64,000 nt of DNA from Paraspadella gotoi (Eukaryota; Chaetognatha). Positions 13,401-28,400 of the stretch are shown here, in pieces. The translations under genes and the position numbers were made by a program. The stretch covers positions 19,723,590 to 19,787,589 of the forward strand of contig CM119264.1 of assembly GCA_051294375.1 (NCBI GenBank). The letters are read 5' to 3'. The notes under the pieces are model-generated. The model saw nothing but the letters and a program-made list of their open reading frames with translations, was not told where the DNA came from and searched no databases. The stretch's first letter is position 1; every line of letters begins with the position of its first letter.

Positions 13401-16400
13401 AAAAGACATTGTAGCAAAGAAAGGTGAAGACGTTCAATTTGAAGCAAGATGCTATGCAAAACCACCTCCTGATATAATGTGGTTGAAAAATAATAAACCG
13501 TTGCTCCACTCAAAGAATATCTTTATTACTCAAAAGGATGGCTTTCAACAATTTTTACGTATTTCGGCGGCGGATGTGCATGATTGTGGAGAATATTCAG
13601 TAATCGCAAGCAATGCTTTCGGTGAAGCAAAGACGTCAGGAGTATTAGAAATAAATGGTAATAACTATTCAGCAATAAAATATTACTTTTTACCTAATGT
13701 TTTAATACTTAAAATGAACAACACATTAATTACAATTTTTTCAATATAATATATATATAATATATAATGTGCTTATTTTAAGGAGAGATCACCATCATTA
13801 TATGCATTTCTCTCTTCTCAGGGGCCCTGAGTCGAGAGTGTCTCCCCCTCTCGCCGCCCCTAATTGTATGATACATGATAAACTACACTTCCGTGCAAAA
13901 AAAACCAAAAAAACTACAATGCCCCATTATATCTGAAATAGGTTAATTTTTTTAAATTAAAGATTAGGTTAGTGATTAGGGTCAGCAATTAGAGTTCGAG
14001 ACTAAGGTTTAAGGTTAGGGGATGTAGTCGGGCATTGCCTAGGTTCACCCCGCCTAGAATCATGACACTTTCAGTTGTGGCCCGGCTGCTCATTGAATAA
14101 AGCCATCAGCTCATGACCACTAGGTACCGGGTTCAATCCCAACCCGGTACCTACCCTGCGGGAAGCGTGAGGACAGCCGTAAGCCGCCTTGGGGGCATGA
14201 CAAACCCTCAAGCCTTGTTCCAAGCCCAGGGACCCGTTTCATGGCTGCTAGAGGGGGTTATAGATGTTACGGACAGTCATCTTCAGCCCACGTAGCGCCT
14301 TATCCACAGGGATAGGGTTAGAAATTAGGGATATGGTTTTGGGGTTAGGGATTAGTATTGGGGATTGGGTTTTATGTTTCAAAAATTTTTATTAAATATT
14401 AACGTTAAAATTTTAATCCAGGATATCGATTGGGGAGAGACCATTGGGAATTCAGATTAGGAAGTGATAATTATTATTATTTTTATACTTTATAAATTCA
14501 TTTGAAAAATACTTTCACTGAAAAAGCACTATACTTGGAATTTTTGCTGTATGATTGATTGATTGACTGACTCCATAAAGATGAAACTTATGTACAAGAA
14601 GCATTTATCAGTCTGCCAAGAAACAACATGATTGAGTATTTTATGAATTATGCCACATTGAATTTCATGTCATATGATTTATTTTTTAGGTTATCACGTA
14701 ACTTCACAATTATTATACATAGGTAAATTAAAAGTCTATGTTACCTTACTTAACTAAAAAAAATGAACTAAATTAATGAAGTCTTTTCAAAGTTATAAGC
14801 ATTTAAAGGGGATAGATCAATGGACAAAGACAATGACAGACTTACGACTGACTAAAAAGAGAATTATAGAGTTACTCTGTGACTACTCGCAGCACAACTA
14901 TTAACCACTTCTTACAAATGGATACCCCAATCTTTATAAAATTTATGCCAAGCTTGATCATTCAATGAACCTAATTTTATTTTTTTTTTAAATCAAAGAA
15001 TATAGGCTGATTTTAAAGGCTAGTGTGTTTTGTTTGCAGATAAGTGTAAGTAAGACCCTTGAAGATTTAACTTGAAATATTTTATGGAACTAATATTATT
15101 TTTTTTGTTCTCAAATACACGATTAGTTATTTGTTTATTTTATAGCCCCTCCAAGTATTGATAAAGAATTTCATAATGAAACAGTTCTAGAGGGAACAGA
15201 ACTAAAACTAGAAGCAATAATAGATGGGATGCCTTTTCCACAAATTACCTGGTTTAAAGATGATCAAGCAATAGATTTAGATTCTGATTACACATTTGAG
15301 CAAAACGGAGGTTTATTTAAATTTGTTATAAAAAGTGTATCAAGATTTCACTCTGGAAAATACAAACTTATTGCTGAAAACAACGTCGGTATTGTACAAT
15401 GTGAGGCAGAAGTCAAAATAAACAGTAAGTAAATATACAGCTATTTTTAAAAAAAATGAATGAATTGAGCCGCGCCTGAAAATTAATCTTTTACAACCGT
15501 ATCTAACATATGGTACTCAAATTTTTTTTTACATTCAGCAAAACCAAAATTCCTACTCCAAATAGAAAACTTAAGTGTAGCGCAGGGTGATCCTGTGCAA
15601 TTTAAAGCCGAAATTTCTGGCATTCCCTTCCCTAATGTAGTTTGGTTAAAAAACAATAAAGAAATTACAGACAATACAACTATTTTGAATAAAGATGGGA
15701 ATATCTGTAATCTAAATATTACTACTGCCTCGAGTCAAGATGCAGGAACTTATGCAATAAAAATCGAAAATGAATTTGGATTTGAAACTTCAGAAGCTCA
15801 ACTTAATGTTATAGGTAATAAATATAAACAAGAATATCTATTTAATATATCATCAAGGGAATAGAAATGATAGATATGAGCAAGTTTATAAATTAATACT
15901 ATATAAAGGAGATTAAACTTTATATTTCCTTTATATAAATTAATAAATTAAGCCAATCCAATACACTTGCAAATGGTTTCGCCAAAGAATCTTTGCTTAA
16001 TTCTTTACCTCTCTCTTTCTGTCTCTCTTTGCCAATTTACTACAATGCTCCCTTTAAGCCTGGGCACTGGCACTGGGCAGGGCCAATCTATATCAATGGG
16101 GTAGGTCAGCAATTTGATTTGGGAACCTTCCCAAATGAAACCTCATACATTTCTGATAAAGTAGCTTTAAATACAATTGAAGTACGATTAACTGTTTAAA
16201 GTAATACGACCATGTTGAAAAATTTTATCTCGATGAAGTAGCTTTTTGATTTAGTTTAAATAACTGGCCTGAAGCTTTTCACCTATTTTCAATATCAATA
16301 TCTCAATCTCTCACACCGTATTCTGTGATTTCACCGATTTTGTAAGTTGTCCTTAAGTTGTCCTATATTGTCTAATTGTTTCGACTTAGTCTTCTTCAAT

Positions 16401-19400
16401 TGTGCAATAAAATTATAATCATAATTTTTTAACAAAAATTAATATTATTTTTTCAAGTACGTAGGTTAAGTCGAAAATATATATTTTTAGAAGTTAAATT
16501 GTGGCAACAAAGGTCAACATCCTGTGGACCAAAGGAAGGAAAGCAGATTATTGCCCTTTCACTCTCTTTCCCTTTCTCGTTCTCTCTTACTTGGTATTTG
16601 CTTTGCTCTATCTGTTTAGACTCTCACTCACTCTCATATAACGTCATGCTCACACCAGCATCTTATAATAGTAACGTTGAATATATTTAAAATATAATAT
16701 ATCGTTTTTTTCATTCAGTCGTTCCAAGTTTTGAAAAACAATTACAAGATGTGACAGTTAACTCAGGAGATAAAATATCTTTGCAAGTGGCTGTTTCAGG
16801 AGATCCATCTCCAAAGATTGAATGGTTTAAAGATGAAGAGATAATAGATTCAAGTTGTATTAGCAATGAAAATAATAAGTATTCACTTATTCTGAATAAA
16901 GTATCCGAAATGGATGCCGGACTTTATTGCGTGAAAGCAACTAACAGCGGGGGCTATTCAGAATCCAAAGCCAAAGTTATAGTTTTTTCTCAACCTATAG
17001 TTGCGGAAACGCTAAATAATATTAAAGTAAAAGAAGGAGAGATGGTTGAGTTTGTTGCAAAGTTAAAAGGTTTACCGATTCCAGATATTACATGGAAAAA
17101 AGATTCAGCAGAATTAAAGAATAATGATAAAAATAAATTTATAGCATTAGAGGAATCTCATACATATATTTTAAAAATCCTGAATGTTTCACTTGACGAT
17201 GCTGGTGAATATCAGATTATCGGAAAAAATTGTATAGGCGAATGTAGTTGTTCTGCTCGACTTTTCATTTTTTCTGCTCCAAGATTTGAAAAAAAGCTTA
17301 CTAATATTAATGTATTGAAGGGGAAAACTCTTGAACTGGAGGTAATTTTACGTGGAAATCCTTCACCAGATGTTTCTTGGTTCAAAGATGATAAAGAGAT
17401 AAATAACGATCAACATACTGATATTGTTAATGATACTTCGTCTTACAAATTATTGAAAAACAATACTAGTGATTTGGATGCCGGTAAATATAAAATTATT
17501 GCAAAAAACCATAGCGGAATATGTGAAAGTGAATGTATTGTCAGTGTTTTACATAAGCCAGAATTTGCTTTATGTCTTAAAGATCTTACAATAATAGAAA
17601 ATGAAGAACTAATGCTGACCGCAAAAGTCGCTGCCATACCACCACCTAAAGTAAAATGGTTCAAAGAGGATCGAGAAATAAAATCAGATCAGAATATTAA
17701 AATATCAAACAAGGGTAATGTTTATTCCTTGTTGATAAAGAAAGTATCTTTAACTGATTCAGGAACATTTTTGTTAAAGTGTGAGAATTCCGGCGGCAAT
17801 AATGAGACAAAATCAATTGTCACTGTTCATGCACCACCAACTATTGAGAAGAAATTAAAAGATATTACTGTAATAGAAGGACAAGATTTAATTGTTGAAG
17901 CCAAATTCAAAGGAAAGCCTGACCCTGAAATAAAATGGTACAAAGATGATAACCTGATTTCCGAAGGAAAAATTTTTTTTAAAGATAATTGTAAAATATT
18001 AATTATAGAAAATATTCGTTTTAACGATTCTGGTCTCTTCAAGGCTATTGCAACTAATATCATTGGGGAATGTAGGACAAACTGCAAGGTCAAGGTCCTT
18101 GAACCACCTTCTTTTACTAATAGCTTTACCGATGTAGTGCTTACTGAAAAACAAATGCTTAAACTTGAAATTTTAATCAATGGTCATCCTGATCCAACAG
18201 TAACTTGGGAAAAAGATGGTAAAAAGATTTCAGAAAAGAAAACAATTCATGACAAAATCGCTACCTCAAAAAATGGTAACCTTTACGCATTAACTATCCC
18301 GAAAATTCTGACTGAAAATGCTGGTTTATACAAAGTTATAGCGAAGAATGAAGCAGGGGAAATAAAATGCGAAAGCAAAGTAAAAGTGCAAAGTAAGTTT
18401 TTGTCATGGTAAAAACATCTGGCTGTAAACCAATATTTCCTAAACATTTGAGCTCAATTTGCCATATTTGTCTCGGCTTTGACTTTGTGTCACATTAAGC
18501 CGCAATAACAAAGTCAGACTGTAGTTTGCTTTCCTAAATCTCTGTTGGAAACTTTTCTCTTTCTCTCTTTTCTCTTTAAATATTTCGCTCATGTTTCACA
18601 ATCAAATTTTTTTTCCGCGCTGATGAAGGCTGACAATTCAGGCGAAACGAGTCCGTTTTTATTCTTAAATTGTCGTTGTTTTAATAAGCTTAAATATTTC
18701 TCTAATTTCAAACAACGATACAAAAGAAAAACAGATAATTCTTAAAACTTATTATTTTCAAAATCTCTAATAGTCATTACCATAATCTATATGATATATA
18801 TGACGCAGAGACAGATCACGCTTAATTTCATGTGCACGAAAAAAAATTAATTATCGGTTGAAGAGAGAGAACGTGAATGAAAAACTCGTTCGAATTTCCG
18901 TGTCCTTAGATTGGCCTTAGAATTCGTTCACGGTAAAACTACCTTATTGTAGTACTCATTTTTCCATACTCTAAAAAGTGGCTTGTCGTGTCTGTTTCTC
19001 TCTCTAATAATAAACCTTTTTACCTAAAAAAGTCTCTCTTTTATTTCGCCACACGGTCATTGAATTTACTTTGTCTGGCCATTTGTACTAACAAGCCATC
19101 CCTTCTTGACAGTTATGCTGGACAAATACATGCAAAAATTATGATTCGGCCCTGAATGATACAGTAAAATACAGTGTAAAGTTGAAATTTTAATTAGATA
19201 CTTTGTTTCTCTGAATTCTTAAACTGAAAGTATATGTCTCTGGATGATAAAAAAATTTTCTTTAGTTTTTATTTTGAAATTTAGATATTATAAAAATAGG
19301 ATAAATTGAGATTCTCCCGCTTTGCGGAAATTTTTCATTAATTATCTTTGATAGTGGGGTCTGACTCGATCATGAGTCTTTTAAGATTTTTTATTATAAT

Positions 19401-22400
19401 TTGCTAAACAATGGCTCATTTGAATACAAAAAAAATACTTTTGAAAGTTTTATGTATTTTTAATTGATTGCTTTAATTGAATGATAGTGAAAAAATATTA
19501 ATTTTCAGCAATGCCAAAATTTACTAAAGCATTAAAAGATACATCAATTTATAGTGGAAAAGATCTCAGTTTAGAGGTGACTGTTATTGGGAATCCTCTT
19601 CCCGAGATTAAATGGCTGAAAGATGACCATCTACTCGAGCTGAATGAAATTAAATCTAAGGATACAACTTTCTCATTAAATATTTCAAATATTGCAATGA
19701 AAAATTCTGGGACCTATAAAGTTGTTGCTACAAATCCTGCCGGCGAGGCTACATGTAGTTCAACTGTTACTGTCAAAGCAAAGCCTAAATTTATAGAAGT
19801 TCCAAAAGATACTTCAACTGGTTTAGGAAATAAAGTTTGTGTATGTACTAAAGTAGAAGGTATCCCTTTTCCAACCATAAAATGGGAAAAAGATCAAAAA
19901 GATATTATACAAGAAGATGGATTCAATATTATAACGGAAGATGATAAATCTATGTTGTCTATTGAAAGTACAAAAATTGAAATGAGTGGCTGTTATACTA
20001 TTACAGCAACCAATGAATTTGGAAGTGATCAGTGTAAATTTACTCTGGATGTTCTTGGTAATATTCGACAACTGTTTTTTTTAAAAAATCATTATATTAA
20101 AAAAATATTATCATTTTTATTTTCACAACGAATTTGGAAATTAATAAAAGCGATATATAACAACCCAAATTCACCAGCAACAAAATATGAAAGAAGTATA
20201 CCAGACAAGTCTTCTCAACAAGGGAAATGAGGGCAAGCTCATGTGACAAGTTCAGGCTTATTCCATATTATTAGAATTCACATACAGAATCAATTTGAAA
20301 ATTATTTAAAACATCTATTTAGAACTTGTTCGGAAACGATTTTTATAATCGTAACATATAACATGTAATCCAAAAAAAAAAACAATTATAATTTTTTTTA
20401 AATTAAATTTAAATTGGTACACAAAAAATGTATATGATAATATGTAAATGTAAATGTAAATGATAATATCTGTGCAAATGCAAAATAATTTGTTTGCCTA
20501 ATATTTCGACATGTGTTTTCATATCATCATCAGTGGCAAGCAAATTTCTACTAACTTTAACATTAAACCCCAATCCTGTCAAAATCCAACCACTTCTATT
20601 GCAACTTTTAAAAGTGAGCTCTGCAGAGCGCATATAATCTGCTCCTCTCCTGAACAAATAACTAGTTTGAGCAAACTATGTCGGATCTGCCCACAATCAT
20701 TAGCGGTAATTAATTAATATACAATTTAATTAATTCAAGTTATCATATTCAAGGTATCATATTAAAGCCATAATTATGGGGCATCTTTTTCATATAATTT
20801 TTTTTAAATGTTTCAAAGGATTTTTTTTAAATCTTGATCGGAATCTTAGTCAAAAGTATAACAACTTTTGAAATTAAATTAAACACACTTGGCCACATTT
20901 AAAAAAATAAATAAATATAGATTCTGAAAGAAATAATTTTAATGCATCATGTGAGGTATCATATGAAAGCTAACGATGTCTGCTACATGACAGCACATAA
21001 AAAAAATTTTTCTTAATAAAAATAAAAAATCATCAGACTACCCTAATAAAAACGTAGAGAGAGAGAGAGAGAGAAAGAAAGAAAGAAAGAAAGAAAGAAA
21101 GGAAAGAAAGAAAGAAGAAAGAAAGAGATTACGGTGGATTATAGAGTCGGAATTTTGCGTTAACCAGATCCAACTAAAAAGCTTATCGGAAATAGTGGGA
21201 AAATAGCTCATCATCTTTTTTGTATCATATCCGAAAATCAGAAAATAAATTTACTACTGTTTTTTGTTTTCTTATACTTAAACAATTTTTAAAAATATTT
21301 GCTTCCCTTCATACAAAAGTATAGCAATTCACTTGATTGTTATAAAAACGGAAAAGCTATTGTAATGTGTTAACATTTCTTTTTAAGTATAATGATTCTA
21401 AATTATTTTTTTTATATATAGTTGCACCGTTTTTTAAAGTTGATTTGAATGATCAAGTATGCATCAAAGGAAAAGTGGCTCAATTTGAAATAACAGTAGA
21501 AGGAAATCCTATTCCAATGGTGACATGGTTCAAGGATGAGAAAGAAATAGCGCCCGGTGATGGAATTACTTTCCGCCATTCTGATAATACTTGGTCAGTA
21601 TCAATTAATGATACTGGTCATGAAGATAAAGGTGTTTATAAAGCAGTTGCAAAAAATGTTGTTGGAGAAGTAAAATCCGAAGGAGTTCTGCAAATTCTTG
21701 GTAAGGAAAGTTATTTGTTTAGAACATCTTTGTAATTTGTTATTATATTTAAAGAATAAAAGCAAATTTGGAGTGTTCAGTATGGGTGATGAAGAAACAG
21801 TCTTTTGCTAGGGAGGCGCTGTCAAATGCAAAACAGGCGCCGTTGAATTCAGGGTCATGGCCGTTGATGGTCGATTGCTATCCTTTTGTAGAGCTAAGGC
21901 TAATGTGCGGTGCTGCTGCTTTGTGTCAGGGCAGATAGAGCTGTGCTTACGTCTTAGATGCTGACAATTTCAGTCACGAGAGCGCGACTGTATGCTACTA
22001 CTAGCACATGCCGACCAAATTCAAATGTTAAAGGGAACAGAAATGAACAAATTCGTTATAAGCATTATATATAATTTTTTTTTGCAAAATTTTTTTTAAT
22101 TGGCTATGTAAAATTATTATCTTAATATATAATGAAACATTTTGTTTTCTATTTTTAAGTTTTCTAAGTATTCTGATAAAGAATAAAAAGTTAAATAATA
22201 CCTCAAAAGCTCGCCAAATCACTAAACGTTAAAAACCTGCCATTATCAATGAAACACTCGCTTTCAAAAAAAATTTCTGAGCTTAGTGAAACTCAAAACT
22301 CAATTTACGATCGAACATTTTAACCATGTCAAAATAAAAATTAAGACTAAAAACTAAAGTTGAAAAACTTAAACAGAAAAGTGAAAAAGCCAACAAACAA

Positions 22401-25400
22401 AAAAAACCCTCAGTAATTAACAAGTTTGAGCAAACAATATCGGATCTGCCCACGATCATTATCGGTAATTAATTAATTAATAATTAAATAACTCAAATTA
22501 ATTAATTAATGAGGCAATTAACTAATTTGATACGAAATGTTTGTTTTTAGGTCTTTTCGTCACTAACCACAACAAAAGAAATGACGACGATGAGAATAAT
22601 GCCGATAACGATTGACTGGATTGATTGACTGATTAATTAATTATTGATTAATTAATTGACTAATTGAATAATTAACTGATTAATTATTTGATTAATTAAT
22701 AAATCTTGCATTTACATTTAATATAAAAAGAAAAATAAGCATAATCAATTAGTGAAACAGGTTTTTTGTTTTTTCCATTTAAACTCATTTCCACTCACAT
22801 ACAAAATTTCAAGTCAATCGTCCCATCCACTCATGAGCAATTGGTGTTGAAATATTTTTATGTATTTTCCATTTAAACTCATTTCCACTCGGACGATTCC
22901 ATCGAAACTTCATATCCAGCTCAATCACTCACTTCCCTACCCACACACAAAATGTCATTGCAATCCATCCATGCAATCACGAGTAATTGGTGTTTTATGC
23001 TAAGGTGGGACGGACGGACGGACGGACGGACATCGTTTTTTTGCATAATTTATCATAATTCGATGTTCTGATATCATATAAATAAATGCCCGACAATATT
23101 GAGGGGGCGCACCGACAAAGTGAATTATAGAGTAGGGATCTGCTGATAAGCAGATCCGACTAAAAAAAGTCAGTTGTACAGATCTAAAAAAGAAGCTCAT
23201 TGAAACAATTTTCCTCCAATATTTTGGATATTAATTTGTCGTTACCGCTAAAAAAATCTCCAAAATGATTGTTTTCATTATAAATGCCTCTTTTAATTTT
23301 GGGCTCTCTCTCTCTCTTTCTATATATATATTATATATATATAATTATATAAATATGTGGATAAGGCACTAAATGGGCTGAAGACTACTATCCGTAACTT
23401 CTATGCCCCCTCAGCAGCAATGGAACGGGTCCTGGGCTTGGAACTAGGCCTGGGGGTTTACCAGGCCACCAAGGCGGTTTACGGCTGTCCTCCCGCTTCC
23501 CGTAGGGGAGGTAATGGGGAGGGATGGAAACCGGTAACTCAAGGTTATGAGTTACTTATGAGCTGATGGCTTTACTCAATGAGCCACCGGGTAACAACTG
23601 AAAGTGTCATGCGTAGGTGAGCTTAGGCAATGCCCGACTACATATAAATATCTTTCTCTCTCTTTCCCTCTTTTTGGCTTTTCACATTTTCACTTAAGCC
23701 ACTCTATTAAAAAAATATAGACTTATATTCAGGGTTGGCATTAAAAAATCCACCCCCCAAAAAAAACACAAAAAAAACCAGGTAAAAAAAAACCGCTTAA
23801 AAGGTTTTTTGGGGTTTTTTTAAATTTTGTTATTATGAAACATTAAATTGTTGAAGCAAAAATTTAAATCATATAAGATTTATCATTTTTACAAAGCTTA
23901 ATATATGAAATTGGTATAACCAATATACAAAATTATCCATTCATTTAATAAATAAGCTATCTTGCCCCTGACTTTGGACAGGCTTTGGTGGTTTAAGGCC
24001 TCCATCACTCTTACAAGATAATGACATAGCATATATTTTAATGATAAAAAATACCATTTTCCTTATTAAGTAATCGTGAATCACAAATTAAGTTAAGAGC
24101 TACATATTAAAAATGATTGCTATTCTCTTGTTATTATTTAATACAAGGTTAGGGTTCTTTTAAAAAAAATTAAACTTCAATATAATTATATATTTAAATA
24201 TTTGGCACAGGTTAAAGAATTTGTTCAAGATTAATAATAACTTCTATTATATTATATTATATTAATAATAACTTCTATTACATTATATTATATAGTAATG
24301 AAGCATCTTGCCCCTGACTCTGGACAGGCTATTTTGGCATAAGGCCTCCTCCCTCTAAAAAGACTGTTTTAAATTAAACTAAAAAAGATAAAATATACTA
24401 CACTTAGCTTAATTAAACACATTAACATTTTATTAAATTAACTTCAATAATTTTGCTGAACATCAAATTTTATTTTTAGCCCAAAAGACAAGTCAGTATT
24501 ACTAAAAATAAAAGAAGTTAGAAAATTGTTATAATTGAGAAGGATTCAACTGACCAGCAGCAATTAAAAGCATCATGAACAATTAATTAAAAATTATGTT
24601 TATGAAGCTAAAAAAAATTCAAAGTTACAAATTTTTTCATCTATTTAATTTTATAAATTATTTATTTTCTATGTCAAAATATAATCTTAATAAACTTCCT
24701 ATATATGTATTCGAAGGCCTATATTAGGTAGGTAAGTCCCTTATAATATAAATTTTTTCTTCAATCATTTGGCTTAGTTATAATGTTTTTTAATTTAAAT
24801 TATTTGAAAAAAAATTAAAATAATATTTTAATAAAGAAAAATTAATTACAAATAAACTATTAAAGATAGAATAATGGTTATGGACTCAAACGAAAGGGAA
24901 TGTTTATAGATTATGGATGATGTATAATATTTTCATTTAAAAAAAAATTAAACCATTTTTTAATATTTTTTATTTTACTTTATTGATTTTATATAGCTAA
25001 TTTTAATATTAAGTTATAAAAAAACTGTCATTAGGAAAAAAATTATTACCCTTTTTTGTGTAGCCCAAAGTTCCGGAAACGAATCCCGGGACATCTCATT
25101 CTTGTGCACTCCATGTAAAAAGGAACCGTGGAAAAAAGATGTACTAAAGATGTACTTGATTTTTAATGTATTAATAATCTATATAAATGTTAATGATGCA
25201 TATTTATATTTATATCAATTTTTTTTAGTATTTCATTACTATTTTCTAATAAAATTAAGTTTTTACACTTTTTTTATTTTTGGGGGGATAAAATAAAAAG
25301 CTAGGCCAAATATTTTTTCCAGAATAGACTACAATTAAAATCTTAAAATTCATTTCTCATGTTGGTTATAAAGTTTATTAAGGTGTATTAATATTGCTTG

Positions 25401-28400
25401 TATAAGGGTTCTTGGACTAAATCTTCACTTATAAAAAAAAATCACTTAGCTGCTGCGTCGCAACATTAATTTTTTTTTGCAGCATAAAAATTGCTTATTA
25501 TTCTGCTTAAAGTAGTCATAAGGAAAACTTTAAAAGATATATTAATAATATTTTTAATAATTTATTTTCTTTATTAAAAAAGTTATTAACTTAATGCATA
25601 CTTCCTGGCGCGAAGGGAACATGACTCCTCTTCTTTTAGTTCTTCCTGTAGTGAAAAAAAAACAAACTAAAAGATAAAAAATCTTTAAAGATTAAATTAA
25701 TATTCGTCATAAAAAAAGATCAATTAAAGTTTTTAGTCAGTACCCTGTAGTATATAGATTTTTAAAATAAAATTTTGTTTAAACTATATTAAACAAAACT
25801 ATACAGAGTTTTATTTAGGGAAGTTCCCAAGTCAAACTTTGGACCCACCACGTAGATTCGCTTACATTTTTTAAAACTTTTTAGAACCCCCAAGTTTTAC
25901 GGAAAAAATTATTGATGCCATAGGAATTTTAAATGAATCCTTACTATTAAAATGCTCTGCTAAGGGGTCTCCCCTTCCAATGTTTCAATGGTTCAAAGAT
26001 AAACAACCTATTGATAGCAGAAGATTAATGGTGGAGACATCTGAAATTTCTTCCTGTCTAAATATTCCTAATCTTTTAAAAACTGACGCTGGAAAATACA
26101 AAGTCATTGTAAATAATGCTGCTGGAGAGTGTTCATCAGTAGCAACAGTTAATATTCAAGGTAAAAAAAATAAATACTGTACCCAATTGGGAATGATATA
26201 AAATTTTGTACAGCTACGTACTAGACTTCTATTAGATACTCATTTTTATAAAATTATTCGAATATTTGCTAATATAAATAACCTTTTTTTCAAATAATCA
26301 TCCCTTTGCATCTTCAGTTAGAAAACTGTTTTTTATTTGTAAATTACTTAATTATTAAAATTCCATTTAATATAGTTTTAAAAGTTTTAACCCTAAAAAA
26401 ATTAATGATATTGGTTGTTTTTGTTTTAATCTGTATTGCCCTCCTACATTTACCATTATCAAAGATATTGAAATATTTTTAGCCGGATCTGATATAGCAG
26501 ATTCCGGCACTATAATTTTCTTTGTCGGTCTGTCAGTTGCCCCCCATAATTTAGAAAATCAAATTATGAAAAAAAATATGTCCATCCCTCCTTATGTCCG
26601 CCTGTCTGTACTTCCCACCTTAGCTTTAAACGCCAATTACTCATGAATAGAGATCAACTTGAAATTTTGTGTAAGAGTGAAAAAGTTTACGATTGAGCAG
26701 GAAATCAAGTTTTGACGGAGTTGTTTGAGTAGAAATAAGTTTACTCATTTTACTATTTGATTTTGCAGGTTTTTTTTATATTTGGACGCAAGCTGCAATA
26801 ACAAATATAATAATCACCACAATCACAACTACAACCACCACAATTACCACAACTACCATAACCAGAAGGTTTAAAAACCACAACGTTTATAACCAGCATA
26901 GTTAATTAATATTTATTAAAATAATTGTTTAATTAATTAATCATCTAATTAGCTGCTAACTGCTAAATTAGCGTGAGCACATCTGGCATTGTTTGCGCGA
27001 ACAAAGTGTAGAATAAAAATAATTAAGTATTTTTTATTGTTTTAGTAAAACCGATAATAATCAAAGAACTGAAAAATTTACAAGTAATTGAAGGGGAGCA
27101 TGTAATTTTTGAAACCGATGTTGATGGTGATCCTTTACCAAAAATATTTTGGTATAAAGACAACATGCAGATTATTCCTGATGAGACATTAATTATTGAG
27201 TCAGTTGGAAAACAACAAATGTTAAAAATTATTGACGTTGTAGAAGAAGATGCTGGGGTTTATTCCTTAAAAGCCTCTAATATTCATGGTGAAACTTCTA
27301 CTGAATCGGAACTCAGTGTTTTAGGTAATCTGATTTGAACTTTCAATATATAATATCTTTATTTTAATTACTTAAATAATTTTTTTGAAGGACCGCCATG
27401 TTTTACCTTATTTCCATCTGATCTGGAAGTAAAAATCAATGAAAAAATAGTTCTAAAAGCAGAAATTAAGAGCAATTTAACCCCAGAATTCCATTGGTAT
27501 TTCAATGATAAAGAAATAATAAGTTGTGATAATCAACTGTGGTTGGAACATGATGAACATAATTTAACGACCAGCTTAACAATTTTGTCGGTTACTGCAG
27601 AACATGGAGGGGTTTATTTGATTGTAGCAAAAAATGCTGCAGGATCTGCGAAAACTTCATCAAACTTAATAATTAATTGTATGTACTTTTTTCTCAGGAT
27701 TGGCGATCACTACATATGATATCAAATATGATGGTGACAGACTTTTTATCCATTTATTTTGTTAACCACTATATGATGGTTATGAAATTCTTTTCAAATC
27801 TCACACATGATTGTCTCCCATAAATTTTAGCATGCTTTAAATAAAATAAATTTACCATTCGATTGCTGTTGAAAGACGTTTATGAAAGTTTTTGAAGGTT
27901 TTTTTAATATGATTCACTTTTTATCCAGCCCCACCAATGATACTAAAAGAACTGAAAAATGTCAGTCTCATAGAGGGCAATGATCTTACGTTTGAATCTA
28001 AGATAAATGGAACACCAACGCCAAAAGTCGTTTGGTATAAAGATGAAAGAGAAATCATTCCTGGTAAGTGATGGATTGCACCTGACTAGTATTTTGTGGA
28101 TTTTGTAGTGTAAAATTCTACTTGCTTATCAAAATACCTATTCGTCTGCAAAAATTTGTTTTGCCTTCCAATTTTGATTCATGAAACAACTTGCTATTTT
28201 AAGAGTTTATATATTGTTTGTATTTTTAAAAAAAAAACTTTTTATAGTTAAAAATGCTGGTTTTCAATCAAAATACTTTTTTTAAGTATATAATATAATA
28301 TATATATATTTTTCAAATATTAATACTGTTTTATAGGGCAAAATAGTATTTAACAAATATTTTTTCATAAATTTTATTAACTCTCAGGCGATGGTTTGGA

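Noticed and set aside
14041-14296. Functional tRNA gene
   Set aside because: A and B boxes are present, but no cloverleaf can be closed; repeated copies show that it is a SINE.
17443-18180. Minus-strand frames within exon 10
   Set aside because: Shadows of the Ig coding strand.
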